A DNA stretch of 54,969 nt, taken from Bacteroidales bacterium (lineage in GTDB: Bacteria > Bacteroidota > Bacteroidia > Bacteroidales > Muribaculaceae). Position numbers and translations under genes: made by a program. Below the pieces are notes generated by a model. That model was given only the letters and a program-made list of their open reading frames with translations, did not search any database and was not told where the DNA came from. Each line of letters begins with the position of its first letter. Position 1 is the stretch's first letter. Shown here in pieces: positions 34,200-42,722 of the stretch. The stretch spans positions 1-54,969 of the forward strand of contig SFGS01000019.1 of assembly GCA_004557565.1 (NCBI GenBank). Direction: 5' to 3'.

Positions 34200-36176
34200 A
34201 TGACCGACATTGAAGCAAAAATCAAGCAGCTGCGCGACGAACTGAATCGCCACAACTATAACTACTATGTGCTCAATCAGCCTACCATCGGCGATATGGA
34301 GTTCGACTTCAAGATGCACGAACTGGAGGACCTTGAAAAGGCGCACCCCGAATTTGCCGACCCGCTCTCGCCCACGCAACTTAGCAATTCGTATTCTATA
34401 GAGGAAGTGCAAGATTTTTTGCGCAGAGCACACGATGCACTTGGCGGCGAAGCCATGCAAATTGTGGGCGAAATGAAATTCGACGGCACCAGCATTTCGT
34501 GCACTTACGAGCACGGGCGATTGGTGAGAGCCGTGACCCGCGGCGATGGCGTGCAAGGCGACGATGTGACCGCCAATGTGATTACTATTAAAAGCGTGCC
34601 TTTGCAACTCGCACCCGGCGATTGGCCCGACAAATTTGAGGTGAGAGGCGAAATCTTGCTCCCTTGGGCGAGTTTTGAGCGATTGAACAAGGAACGCGAA
34701 TATAACGAGGAACCGCTTTTTGCCAATCCGCGCAATGCAGCTGCCGGCACGCTCAAATTGCAGAACTCTGCCGAGGTGGCTAAGCGTGGGCTCGATGCCT
34801 ATTTCTATTTCTTGCTCGGCGACAACCTTAGCACATCGGGCTCCAATCTTTTCTCAGAATCCGACTTCAGCACCCACACCGGCAGATTGGATGCCTTGAA
34901 AAAATGGGGCTTTAAAGTGGCAGACTACACGGTGCTTGATTCCATCTCCGATGTGCGCCAATTCATTGAGCACTGCGATGAAAAGCGCAAAAGTTTGCCC
35001 ATCGCCACCGATGGCTTGGTGTTTAAACTCAATTCGCTCCGCCAATGGCTCAATTTGGGCAGCACAGCCAAATCGCCTCGATGGGCCATTGCCTACAAAT
35101 TCGCTCCAGAGCGCGAGTGCTCGCCACTGCAGTTCATCAGTTTTGAAGTGGGCCGCACTGGTGTGATTACGCCAGTAGCCAACCTTGAGCCGGTGCTGCT
35201 GTCGGGCACCATCGTGAAGCGTGCATCGCTGCACAACGAAGACATCATTCGCCAACTCGACATTCACGAAGGCGACTACCTGTATGTGGAAAAAGGTGGC
35301 GAAATCATTCCTAAAATCGTGGGCGTGGACCTGAAACGCCGCAAAGCCGACAGCCGCCCGATTGAGTTTGTGCGCACCTGCCCTGTGTGTGGCACTCCTC
35401 TCACTCGCATTGAGGGCGAGGCGGCATGGGTATGCCCCAACAAATACGGCTGCAAGCCGCAAATCACAGGCCGCATCGAGCATTTCGTGGCGCGTCATGC
35501 CATGAATATCGACGGCATTGGCGAAGAAGTGGCTGTGCAGCTCTTCGACAGCGGCATGGTGAAAAACGTAGCCGACCTATACTCCCTCACCGGCAACCGA
35601 TTGCTCTGCCTGGAGCATTTTCAGCAAAAAGCCGCAAGCCGCATTCTCAATGGCATTCGCAAATCGCTCGAAGTGCCCTTTGAACGCGTGCTCTTTGCCA
35701 TCGGCATTCCCTTCGTGGGCGAAACTACAGCCAAAGTGCTCGCCCGCAATGTGCATACCATCGACCGACTGATGCAAATGACGGCACTCGAACTCTCTTC
35801 CATTCCGGAAATAGGACCCAAAATCGCCGATTCTATCGTGGATTTCTTCGCTAATCCCGACAACGTGACCATCATAGAGCGCTTGCGCGAAGCCGGTGTG
35901 CAACTCTGCTTGAGCGAGGAAGAACTCGCCAATCGCACCAACCTCCTCGAGGGTAAAAAAATTGTGATAAGCGGTGTGTTTGCCCGCCATTCTCGAGAAG
36001 AATACAAAGCTATGATTGAGCAAAACGGCGGAAAAAATGTGAGTAGCATCTCTGCTGCCACATCCTATGTGCTCGCCGGCGAGAACATGGGTCCTGCAAA
36101 ACTCGAAAAAGCACGCAAACTCGGCATTCCAATCATCGGTGAAGACGAGTTCCTCGCCATGCTCCATCCCGAATAA
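34200..36176 (+). CDS. ligA: NAD-dependent DNA ligase
   Basis: Seals nicks in DNA replication and repair using NAD+. 658 residues from the ATG at 34200 (MTDIEAKIKQLRDELNRHNY, the usual Ia opening). The frame extends upstream through a repeat and is not used. The active-site Lys is residue 93 in EMKFDGTS (KxDG). Then come VRGEILLPW, the nucleotidyltransferase core, an OB fold (FEVGRTGVITPVANLEPV), a four-Cys zinc finger (CPVCG ... VCPNKYGC), helix-hairpin-helix units (IDGIGEEVAVQL, IPEIGPKIADSI) and a C-terminal BRCT domain (KKIVISGVFARHSREEYKAM). Complete. Confidence 0.97.
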   Translation: MTDIEAKIKQLRDELNRHNYNYYVLNQPTIGDMEFDFKMHELEDLEKAHPEFADPLSPTQLSNSYSIEEVQDFLRRAHDALGGEAMQIVGEMKFDGTSISCTYEHGRLVRAVTRGDGVQGDDVTANVITIKSVPLQLAPGDWPDKFEVRGEILLPWASFERLNKEREYNEEPLFANPRNAAAGTLKLQNSAEVAKRGLDAYFYFLLGDNLSTSGSNLFSESDFSTHTGRLDALKKWGFKVADYTVLDSISDVRQFIEHCDEKRKSLPIATDGLVFKLNSLRQWLNLGSTAKSPRWAIAYKFAPERECSPLQFISFEVGRTGVITPVANLEPVLLSGTIVKRASLHNEDIIRQLDIHEGDYLYVEKGGEIIPKIVGVDLKRRKADSRPIEFVRTCPVCGTPLTRIEGEAAWVCPNKYGCKPQITGRIEHFVARHAMNIDGIGEEVAVQLFDSGMVKNVADLYSLTGNRLLCLEHFQQKAASRILNGIRKSLEVPFERVLFAIGIPFVGETTAKVLARNVHTIDRLMQMTALELSSIPEIGPKIADSIVDFFANPDNVTIIERLREAGVQLCLSEEELANRTNLLEGKKIVISGVFARHSREEYKAMIEQNGGKNVSSISAATSYVLAGENMGPAKLEKARKLGIPIIGEDEFLAMLHPE

Positions 36177-36348
36177 TGCTCCACCAAAGCACTCAAAGCC
36201 CCAATTTTCACACAGCCTTTAAAAGCTTGGTGATGATGCAATCAAGATGACCACCAAACTTATCGGCTCATCTAAAATATGGAGTGATGTGAGATATCGA
36301 TGGCTATGGCGTTAGGAGCGAAGGATGTCGTTCTCATTGTATGGCATC

Positions 36349-36786
36349 CTAATTTAAGTTGATAATGGCGTAAATAAGTTCGATGTAAACAAGGATAGGC
36401 ACCACCACACAAATAATGACGGAGCTTACGATATAGTTCCATCCAATTTTTTTGAACCATAGTAGAAAATCTACCGATTTGTCGAATGCTAGGTCGCATC
36501 GGTTCCTGAATTTCATTTTGTCTTTCCAAAGAAAGATCACCCATGCTAAGATGAACATAGGGGTTAGAAATGGCATTTTTGTGATGTAGTCAACCATTAC
36601 CATCCATGACAATGGGATGACAAGATAATATACAATGATATTCACCTCATTATAGGTGGTTCCGGACAGCTTGGCTATCAATAGCTCTGCTCCTGCTACT
36701 ATGGCAAAGATGGGGATTGCTATTGTCATTACAATCTTTCCAAACAAAGAGGATGAATTCCAATATGATTTAAATAGGCTCCACAT
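36349..36786 (-). CDS. Small polytopic membrane protein of unknown function
   Basis: 145 residues with about four hydrophobic helices: GKIVMTIAIPIFAIVAGAELLI, VNIIVYYLVIPLSWMVMV, FLTPMFILAWVIFLW and YIVSSVIICVVVPILVYIELIYAII. A basic loop (KDKMKFRNRCD) lies between the last two. I do not recognise a family. It is on the opposite strand to its neighbours, is more AT-rich than they are and stands alone, so it could be a late arrival. Confidence 0.6.
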   Translation of the reverse strand: MWSLFKSYWNSSSLFGKIVMTIAIPIFAIVAGAELLIAKLSGTTYNEVNIIVYYLVIPLSWMVMVDYITKMPFLTPMFILAWVIFLWKDKMKFRNRCDLAFDKSVDFLLWFKKIGWNYIVSSVIICVVVPILVYIELIYAIINLN

Positions 36787-37044
36787 AAAAAATATCAGTA
36801 ATTACGCAACTGGTTGATAATCCGTTTTTTTTGTACTGTCTTCCTATTGCAAATTATTAAAACAGGAGTACAATACTCAACAAACGTGGCTAAGGTAGCA
36901 ATTTAATTTGAGAAACACACTCCTTTTGGAGGAATTTTTATTATTTTATTATTGATGGTGCTTTTATCTGCCTCATGGCAAGGATGCAATCATTCTGTTG
37001 CAAATCAATTTTTTTTGAAACAAAACTTCAATCCGGGGTTTACA

Positions 37045-37076
37045 TTTGAGCGAATGCGGGATTTTGCTTAACTTTG
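37045..37076 (+). promoter_or_regulatory. Promoter of engB
   Basis: TTTG (37045-37048), 20-base spacer, TAACTTTG (37069-37076), 22 bases before the ATG. The rest of the 36787-37097 gap is AT-rich and shows only a weak 4 bp hairpin (CTCCTTTTGGAG, 36920-36931). Confidence 0.85.
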
Positions 37077-37097
37077 CAAGCAAAATAACATAACAAT

Positions 37098-37703
37098 ATG
37101 AACATCAAGTCTGCCGAATTTGAAATCAGCAACACCGACGTGAAGAAATGCCCCGAAGGCTTCAAACCGGAATACGCCTTTATCGGCCGCTCCAATGTGG
37201 GCAAATCTTCCCTTATCAATATGCTCACCAATCGCATTGGATTGGCTAAAACATCGTCAACCCCTGGCAAAACGATGCTTATCAACCACTTCATCATCAA
37301 CGACGAGTGGTACATCGTCGACCTTCCCGGCTATGGCTACGCACGCCGTGGCAAGGACAGTCGCGAACAACTCTCAAAAATCATTCGCAGTTACATTTTG
37401 GGCCGTGAGCAGATGACCAACCTTTTCGTGCTGGTGGACAGCCGTCACAAGCCACAGAAAATCGACCTCGAATTTATGGAATGGCTGGGCGAAAACGGTG
37501 TTCCGTTCAGCATTGTGTTCACGAAAATGGACAAACTCGGTCGTGAAGCCGGCACTCGCAACGTGAACGAGTACAAGAAAACGCTTCTTGAGCAATGGGA
37601 GGAACTGCCACCCATCTTCATCACCTCAAGCGAAGACCGCCGTGGCCGCGACGAACTGCTCGACTACATCGGGTCGATTAACGAAGAACTGAAAAAGCAA
37701 TAA
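37098..37703 (+). CDS. engB: Ribosome-biogenesis GTPase EngB (YihA/YsxC)
   Basis: 201 residues. A small TrmE-Era-type GTPase needed for 50S subunit assembly. G1 GRSNVGKSS (30-38), G2 near SSTPGKT, G3 DLPGYGYA, G4 TKMDK and G5 ITSSEDRRG are all in place, as is the family's KPQKIDLEFMEWL segment. A strong promoter precedes it and a terminator follows. Confidence 0.95.
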   Translation: MNIKSAEFEISNTDVKKCPEGFKPEYAFIGRSNVGKSSLINMLTNRIGLAKTSSTPGKTMLINHFIINDEWYIVDLPGYGYARRGKDSREQLSKIIRSYILGREQMTNLFVLVDSRHKPQKIDLEFMEWLGENGVPFSIVFTKMDKLGREAGTRNVNEYKKTLLEQWEELPPIFITSSEDRRGRDELLDYIGSINEELKKQ

Positions 37704-37718
37704 AATTCTAAACTACAG

Positions 37719-37755
37719 AAAAGAGGATAAGCATTTTTATGTTTTTCCTCTTTTT
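37719..37755 (+). terminator. Terminator after engB
   Basis: AAAAGAGGA (37719-37727) pairs with TCCTCTTTT (37746-37754) around an 18-base AT-rich loop, ending in T's. Confidence 0.75.
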
Positions 37756-37773
37756 CATTTGTGAGAAATAAGT

Positions 37774-37781
37774 TACCTTTG
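37774..37781 (+). promoter_or_regulatory. -7 box of udk-lptB
   Basis: TACCTTTG, 87 bases before the udk ATG. A TTTG lies too close (12-base spacer) to be the -33 element. Confidence 0.5.
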
Positions 37782-37868
37782 TAAAATGTTTTGCCGCAAA
37801 AACAATAGTTGTTTTATGGGGCAATACATTCCTTAAACGGAATTATCACTTAACAACGCTTTAATATT

Positions 37869-38483
37869 ATGTTTATCATTGGCATCGCCGGCGGTACCGG
37901 TTCAGGCAAAACAACTGTAGTGAGAAAAATTATGCAACGCCTTCCAAAGGGCGAAGTGGGAATTATCAGCCAAGATAATTACTATAAGGATTCAAGCCAC
38001 GTCCCTGCTGAGGAACGTCAGAATATCAACTTCGACGAACCAGCGGCTTTCGACTGGACGCTCCTTCACAAGCACCTTACCATGCTGAAAGAAGGCAAGG
38101 CTATCGAAATGCCCACTTACTCATATCTCACCTGCTCGCGTCAGGAGGAAACCATTCCGATGGGACCTCACGAGGTGGTGATTATTGAAGGCATTCTCGT
38201 GTTTAGCGACCCACGCCTCCGCAATATGATGGACATCAAAGTGTTTGTTGACGCTGATGCCGACGAGCGATTGATTCGTGTGATTTCTCGCGACTGCATC
38301 GAGCGCGGACGCACCCCAAAAATGGTGATTGACCGCTACGAGAAGGTGCTGAAACCTATGCACAACCTTCACATCGAGCCTGCGAAGAAGTACGCCGACA
38401 TCATCGTGCCACAAGGCGGACACAACGAGGTGGCAATCAACCTGCTCACCGACTACATCAAAAGTCGCCTTATCGCCAAATAA
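37869..38483 (+). CDS. udk: Uridine kinase
   Basis: Phosphorylates uridine and cytidine in pyrimidine salvage. 204 residues. P-loop GIAGGTGSGKTTV (5-17), then SQDNYYKDS with the catalytic Asp, NFDEPAAFDW, PTYSYLTCSR (substrate-binding), EGILVFSDPRLR, and VFVDADADERLIRVISRDCIERG (lid). Full length. lptB starts 22 bases downstream, so the two are likely co-transcribed. Confidence 0.94.
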   Translation: MFIIGIAGGTGSGKTTVVRKIMQRLPKGEVGIISQDNYYKDSSHVPAEERQNINFDEPAAFDWTLLHKHLTMLKEGKAIEMPTYSYLTCSRQEETIPMGPHEVVIIEGILVFSDPRLRNMMDIKVFVDADADERLIRVISRDCIERGRTPKMVIDRYEKVLKPMHNLHIEPAKKYADIIVPQGGHNEVAINLLTDYIKSRLIAK

Positions 38484-38505
38484 GTAAACAATACATCAAT
38501 CGAAT

Positions 38506-39435
38506 ATGAAATTTCCCTGGAATAAGACATCAAAACCAGCCACAGCACCAACAGCCGACACTTCAGCAGAGGAGCAGAACGAGCCACAACTCGATGCCCC
38601 CACCACAGAAAATGCCGAGGCTGGCAAACCCGCTACACCAAAACGAAACAGCAAGGATATCGTTGCAGAGCTCAACAGAGCGGGTGAAGCTAGCGAACTG
38701 GTGTTGAGCACCGACAATCTGGTGAAAAAGTATCGCCAACGCGTGGTTGCCAACCATGTGTCAATCAATGTGCGACAAGGGGAAATCGTGGGTCTGCTCG
38801 GTCCGAACGGTGCCGGCAAAACCACCACTTTCTACATGACCACCGGTCTGGTCACGCCAAACGAGGGCCGTGTGTTTCTCAACGATGTGGAAATCACCAA
38901 GTTGCCAGTGTATAAGCGTGCCAAGTTGGGCATTGGTTATCTGCCACAGGAAGCGTCGGTGTTCCGCACCCTCACAGTGGAAGACAACCTCCGCCTTGTG
39001 CTTGAAATGACCAACACCACACCCGAATACCAGCGCGACAAACTCGAATCGCTGCTCGATGAGTTCCATCTGCAAAAGGTGAGAAAAAACCTGGGTAACC
39101 GTCTTTCGGGTGGTGAACGCCGCCGTTGCGAAATTGCGCGCTGCCTTGCCATCAACCCCAAGTTTATCATGCTCGATGAGCCTTTTGCCGGCGTTGACCC
39201 TATCGCTGTGGAAGACATTCAGAGCATCGTATATAAGTTGAAGGAAAAGAATATCGGCATTCTGATCACCGACCACAATGCGCCCGAAACCCTCAGCATC
39301 ACCGACCGCGCCTATCTGCTCTTTGAAGGCAAAATCCTTTTCCAAGGCTCCAGCGAAGAACTGTCGGACAATCCTGTGGTGCGTGAAAAATACCTCGGCC
39401 GCAACTTCATCTTCCGCCGCAAAAAATTCGATTAA
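38506..39435 (+). CDS. lptB: LPS export ABC transporter ATPase, with an N-terminal extension
   Basis: Energises lipopolysaccharide extraction from the inner membrane by LptFG and delivery over the LptCAD bridge. 309 residues, against about 240 for typical LptB. The first 65 are a Thr/Ala/Pro/Glu-rich, probably disordered tail. From there the ABC domain is standard: Walker A GPNGAGKT (99-106), Q-loop YLPQEASVF, signature LSGGERRRCEIARCL, Walker B FIMLDEPFAGVDP, switch ITDHN. GIGYLPQEASVFR and LDEFHLQKV are LptB-like. The LptFG genes are not in the window. A miniature repeat element starts at the second base after its stop. Confidence 0.93.
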   Translation: MKFPWNKTSKPATAPTADTSAEEQNEPQLDAPTTENAEAGKPATPKRNSKDIVAELNRAGEASELVLSTDNLVKKYRQRVVANHVSINVRQGEIVGLLGPNGAGKTTTFYMTTGLVTPNEGRVFLNDVEITKLPVYKRAKLGIGYLPQEASVFRTLTVEDNLRLVLEMTNTTPEYQRDKLESLLDEFHLQKVRKNLGNRLSGGERRRCEIARCLAINPKFIMLDEPFAGVDPIAVEDIQSIVYKLKEKNIGILITDHNAPETLSITDRAYLLFEGKILFQGSSEELSDNPVVREKYLGRNFIFRRKKFD

Positions 39436-39436
39436 A

Positions 39437-39618
39437 CCCAAATCGGTCATTAGGGCTTGTGGTATTTCGGAGTTTTAGAAGAATGAATTTTGTTTGTCTT
39501 TTAATGAGTGATAGCGAACTATTACGAATTAAAAACAAGCAAAAGGCATCTTATAAAAACCGAAAGACCGCAAGAAGTAATCTAAAAAATCATTACACGT
39601 CCTAATGACCGATTTGGG
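39437..39618 (+). mobile_element. Miniature inverted-repeat element, copy 1 (182 bp)
   Basis: Perfect 18 bp terminal inverted repeats CCCAAATCGGTCATTAGG (39437-39454) and its complement (39601-39618), flanked on both sides by TTAAA (39432-39436 and 39619-39623), which looks like a 5 bp target-site duplication. The second copy, in opposite orientation, is at 46066-46248. No transposase. It carries a 40-codon open frame (39483-39605, MNFVCLLMSDSELLRIKNK) that is also open in copy 2. The insertion lies between the lptB stop codon and its terminator. Confidence 0.85.
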
Positions 39619-39648
39619 TTAAAATCCCCACACATTTCAAAAAAAACA

Positions 39649-39679
39649 CGAGAGTGCATCTTCATGTGATGCACTCTCG
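39649..39679 (+). terminator. Terminator of udk-lptB
   Basis: CGAGAGTGCATC / GATGCACTCTCG, a perfect 12 bp stem with loop TTCATGT, followed by CTTTATTT. It was displaced from lptB by the miniature element. Confidence 0.85.
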
Positions 39680-39712
39680 CTTTATTTCTGACCCGCCCTT
39701 TGGCATTATTTC

Positions 39713-40398
39713 GGTTCTGTGGAAAATTTCTGGGGATAGAGTAGGCATTGTTGCCGAATTGCGAATGGAATCAAAAAAACAAAAACATAAAAAACAGCCT
39801 TGGAGCAACGTGGAATGCTTCGCATTTGGCAGTGCGACTGTGCGCTTTGCGTCATTGGAAACGAGTTTCCATGCCGCCAACCACACGATCCCTCCGCCAC
39901 CCTCTTACGAGGGCCTTCCACGTTGCACCAAGGATAAAAACCGCTCGCCGTTTCACGGCGAAAAAAACCTGATGATAAAATGATTTAAGGAGATTGTGTC
40001 AAATCTCCTAAACGATTTTGCATAGTAGGGACGCGATATTTCGCGTCCGCACCAAATGGTTGATATTCAATATAATACCGCATTATGGGCGGACGTGAAG
40101 TATCACATCCCTAACGGGATTGGTTTTTCGCCGAAGGCGAGCGGTTTTTATCCTTTTGGCGATGCCACCGACCTCGCTGGAGAGGTCGGCGTTGGTGATG
40201 TGGTGTGGCTGATTCAAGCCACTGCCTCGAACCACAAACCAAAGACAAACCAAAGGGACGGTTTTGGTTTGTGGTTTATGTGGTTTGATTGAAATCAGAC
40301 ATGCCACAGCACTAACGACAGGTGCGAAGCACTGGCATCGCTAAAAGGCTGTTTTTTATGTTTTTGTTTCAGTACCGCCAGTATTTAACCACAGAACC
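39713..40398. repeat. Large nested-palindrome element, copy A (about 690 bp)
   Basis: Non-coding. Ends are inverted: GGTTCTGTGG at the left, CCACAGAACC at the right. Next inwards is a perfect 24 bp inverted pair (39778-39801 with 40345-40368). Further in is GGATAAAAACCGCTCGCC (from about 39932) against GGCGAGCGGTTTTTATCC (to about 40153), and in the centre the TAGGGACGCGATATTTCGCG / CGGACGTGAAG hairpin module (40025-40114). The reading frames in it are low-complexity and not conserved as protein. The right end stops one base from the stop codon of the next gene. Copies B and C are at about 42008-42615 and 54729 to the window end. Confidence 0.8.
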
Positions 40399-40399
40399 T

Positions 40400-40975
40400 T
40401 TATTTTTCGATGCGGATGGATGGGTCTTTGAATGGCATGATTTCGCCATACATGGTGAGGCTGCCTCGGTGGAACGTGGGGGTAACGTAGGCTGTGGCAC
40501 TATCGCTATTGTAAGGAATGGTGATTTGCACATTCACATTGGAATATGAGCCAAGCACATTGAAGTTTAAATGCACGTTGCCCTTTTTGTCAATCTCCAC
40601 ATCTATATCGCCCACACGACCAGAGCAGGTGAATCCGCCCATGCCGTTCAAGCCCAATGAACCATTGTTGAATGCCGTTTGCACAATCGCCCCGTCGTTC
40701 TGGAGCAAAATGAAATTGGTGGCTGTGCTCAGTCCATACTCAGTGGGGCCACCGCCGAAGTACACACCGTCAACCTGCATCAGGAAGTGGCGGTCGTTGA
40801 TGGCGCCAATCAGTTTATTGAATCGCACAGAATCAGTGTAGGCCTTAAACTCGCGCTTCTGCTCTTTGGTGAGCTGCACGGTGGCCGTACTATCGGTTTG
40901 AGCCACAGCTGCATTACAGAAAAACCCTCCGCACATGGCACAAAACACAAGTATCAATACTGCAAATCTTTTCAT
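40400..40975 (-). CDS. DUF4251 protein, exported
   Basis: 191 residues from the Met at 40975 (18 in-frame codons upstream lack signal-peptide character). The signal peptide MKRFAVLILVFCAMCGGFFC ends near AAVAQ. The rest (LTKEQKREFKAYTDSVRF ... HFLMQVDGVYFGGGPTEYGLSTATNFILLQNDGAIVQTAFN) matches the beta-rich DUF4251 family of Bacteroidales periplasmic proteins, whose function is unknown. TATATTTG on the minus strand (41016-41009) is a likely -7 box 34 bases upstream of the start. The gene is divergent from the CPBP protease gene. Confidence 0.85.
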   Translation of the reverse strand: MKRFAVLILVFCAMCGGFFCNAAVAQTDSTATVQLTKEQKREFKAYTDSVRFNKLIGAINDRHFLMQVDGVYFGGGPTEYGLSTATNFILLQNDGAIVQTAFNNGSLGLNGMGGFTCSGRVGDIDVEIDKKGNVHLNFNVLGSYSNVNVQITIPYNSDSATAYVTPTFHRGSLTMYGEIMPFKDPSIRIEK

Positions 40976-41069
40976 AACAAGAAAGGTTTTAAATCGTAAA
41001 ACATATCGCAAATATATCACATTTTTCATTTTTCTATCGCCTCAATAGGAATTTTTATACCATTTTCAC

Positions 41070-41077
41070 TAATTTTG
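41070..41077 (+). promoter_or_regulatory. -7 box of the CPBP protease gene
   Basis: TAATTTTG, 36 bases before the ATG at 41114. An in-frame TTG at 41075 overlaps the box and so cannot be the start. Confidence 0.55.
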
Positions 41078-41113
41078 TATATTACTTTCACACAGCAAAA
41101 TATCGATATATAT

Positions 41114-41992
41114 ATGGCAGAAAAACAATATATCCGCTCTTTATCTACAAAGATTCTCATCGCCTTTGGCACCATGAGCGTGGGGCTCACGCTTTTTTCA
41201 CTGTTTGCAACGCTCATCACCACCGATGGCGAACGCAGCAAATACGCCACCCTGCTCATGGGGGTGTTTCAAAACTTGGTGGTTTTCGGTTTGGCGGCTG
41301 TCGTCACATCGAAAATCTGCTATCGTAAGGTGCTGAAACCGCTGAAAATGAATGTGGCTCCCTCATGGAAAGGCATCGCCATGGTAGTAGCGGTGTATGT
41401 GGTGAGTCTGCCCGCACTCAACTGGCTGGTGGACTGGAATGCACATATCACATTCCCCGACTCCATGCAACAGCTCTACCACACATTAAGGAATTTAGAG
41501 GATTTGGCGCAGAAAGAAACCAACTTCCTCCTGCAAGGCAACGACCTGCTCATCACTATACTGATAGTGCTGGAGGTGGGCTTGCTCACTGGATTTGGCG
41601 AAGAGATATTTTTCAGGGGTGCAATTCTCGGCGCTTTTGAGCAGAAGAAAGGGCTCAACATCCACTTATCCGTTTGGTTTGTGGGCATACTGTTCAGCGC
41701 ATTCCACTTCCAATTCTTCGGATTCTTCCCTCGCTGCTTTTTGGGCATTTGGCTCGGCTACCTGTTTGTGTGGAGCAGAAGCCTGTGGCTACCTGTCATT
41801 GCCCACGCTCTTAACAACGGTATGGTGGTAATTGTCGCCTACCTCACCGAGCAAAAAGTGGTAGGAGCCGATGCCATTGAGAAAATCGGTGTGCCACAAG
41901 CCGGCGAATTTCCATTGCTGGCACTCATCAGCGCCATCCTCACCATCGCCCTCATCGTCGCCACCTCCAAAATCCACTTCAGAAAGCACTGA
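41114..41992 (+). CDS. CPBP-family intramembrane glutamic endopeptidase
   Basis: 292 residues from the ATG at 41114 with about seven or eight membrane helices. The active-site motifs of the CAAX-protease/bacteriocin-processing (Abi) family are present: EEIFFRG (Glu163-Glu164-x3-Arg168), FSAFHFQFFGFFPR with the conserved His, and AHALNNGM in the last core helix. Related proteins process prenylated peptides or protect against bacteriocins in Gram-positives. The substrate in Bacteroidota is not known. The large repeat copy B follows within about 15 bases. Confidence 0.9.
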   Translation: MAEKQYIRSLSTKILIAFGTMSVGLTLFSLFATLITTDGERSKYATLLMGVFQNLVVFGLAAVVTSKICYRKVLKPLKMNVAPSWKGIAMVVAVYVVSLPALNWLVDWNAHITFPDSMQQLYHTLRNLEDLAQKETNFLLQGNDLLITILIVLEVGLLTGFGEEIFFRGAILGAFEQKKGLNIHLSVWFVGILFSAFHFQFFGFFPRCFLGIWLGYLFVWSRSLWLPVIAHALNNGMVVIVAYLTEQKVVGADAIEKIGVPQAGEFPLLALISAILTIALIVATSKIHFRKH

Positions 41993-42007
41993 AGATTTTT
42001 CCACTGG

Positions 42008-42615
42008 TAGAAAATTTCTGGGAATAGATTAGGCATTGTTGCCGGCTCGTGAATGGAATCAAAAACAAAAACATAAAAAACAGCCTTGGACTAACGTGGA
42101 ATGCTTCGCATTTGTCGTAGGGATTGTGCGCTTTGCGTCATTGGAAACGAGTTTCCATGCCGCCAACCACACAATCCCTCCGCCACCCTCTTACGAGGGC
42201 CTACCACGTTGCCCCAAGGATAAAAACCGCTCGCCGTTTCACGGCGAAAAACCCCTGATAGAAAATGATTTCTTAAAAAGAGGTTGTACTATCCCAAAAC
42301 GATTTTGCATGGTAGGGACGCGATACTTCGCGTCCGCACCAAATAATTGACATTCAATATAATACCGCATCATGAGCGGACGTGAAGTATCACGTCCCTA
42401 CCGGGTTTTTCGCCGAAGGCGAGCGGTTTTTATCCTTTTGGCGATGCCACCGACCTCGTAAGAGGGCGGCGTTAGGGGTGTGGTGTGGCTGATTCAAGCC
42501 CCAGCCTGAAATCAGACATGCCACAGCACTAACAGCAGGTGCGAAGCACTGGCATCGCCAAAAGGCTGTTTTTTCTGTTTTTGTTTCTGTGCCCCCAGCA
42601 TTTATCCACTGAACC
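42008..42615. repeat. Large nested-palindrome element, copy B
   Basis: A direct repeat of copy A with local changes and shorter right half. Same 24 bp inner inverted pair (42064-42087 with 42562-42585, one mismatch), same CCGCTCGCCGTTTCACGGCG block, and central module 42311-42402. The right end ACTGAACC matches copies A and C. The left end is less well preserved. No gene is present. Confidence 0.8.
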
Positions 42616-42647
42616 ATAATAGATTTTCGGTATTTATATGTGTGCAT

Positions 42648-42682
42648 AAAAAAAGATTGCTCCCCAAAAATGGAGAGCAATC
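42648..42682 (-). terminator. Terminator of mdh
   Basis: GATTGCTC (42655-42662) pairs with GAGCAATC (42675-42682). On the minus strand it is followed by seven T's. A second small hairpin (GGCT/AGCC within AATTGC...GCAATT) lies between it and the mdh stop. Confidence 0.85.
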
Positions 42683-42722
42683 AAAATTGCGTAGGCTCGT
42701 AGCCTAAAAAAAGTGCAATTTA

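Noticed and set aside
39654..39983. Open frames inside the large repeat elements (also 42036-42350)
   Set aside because: The corresponding products of copies A and B are similar only because the DNA is repeated. They are low-complexity, differ in length, and overlap inverted repeats.
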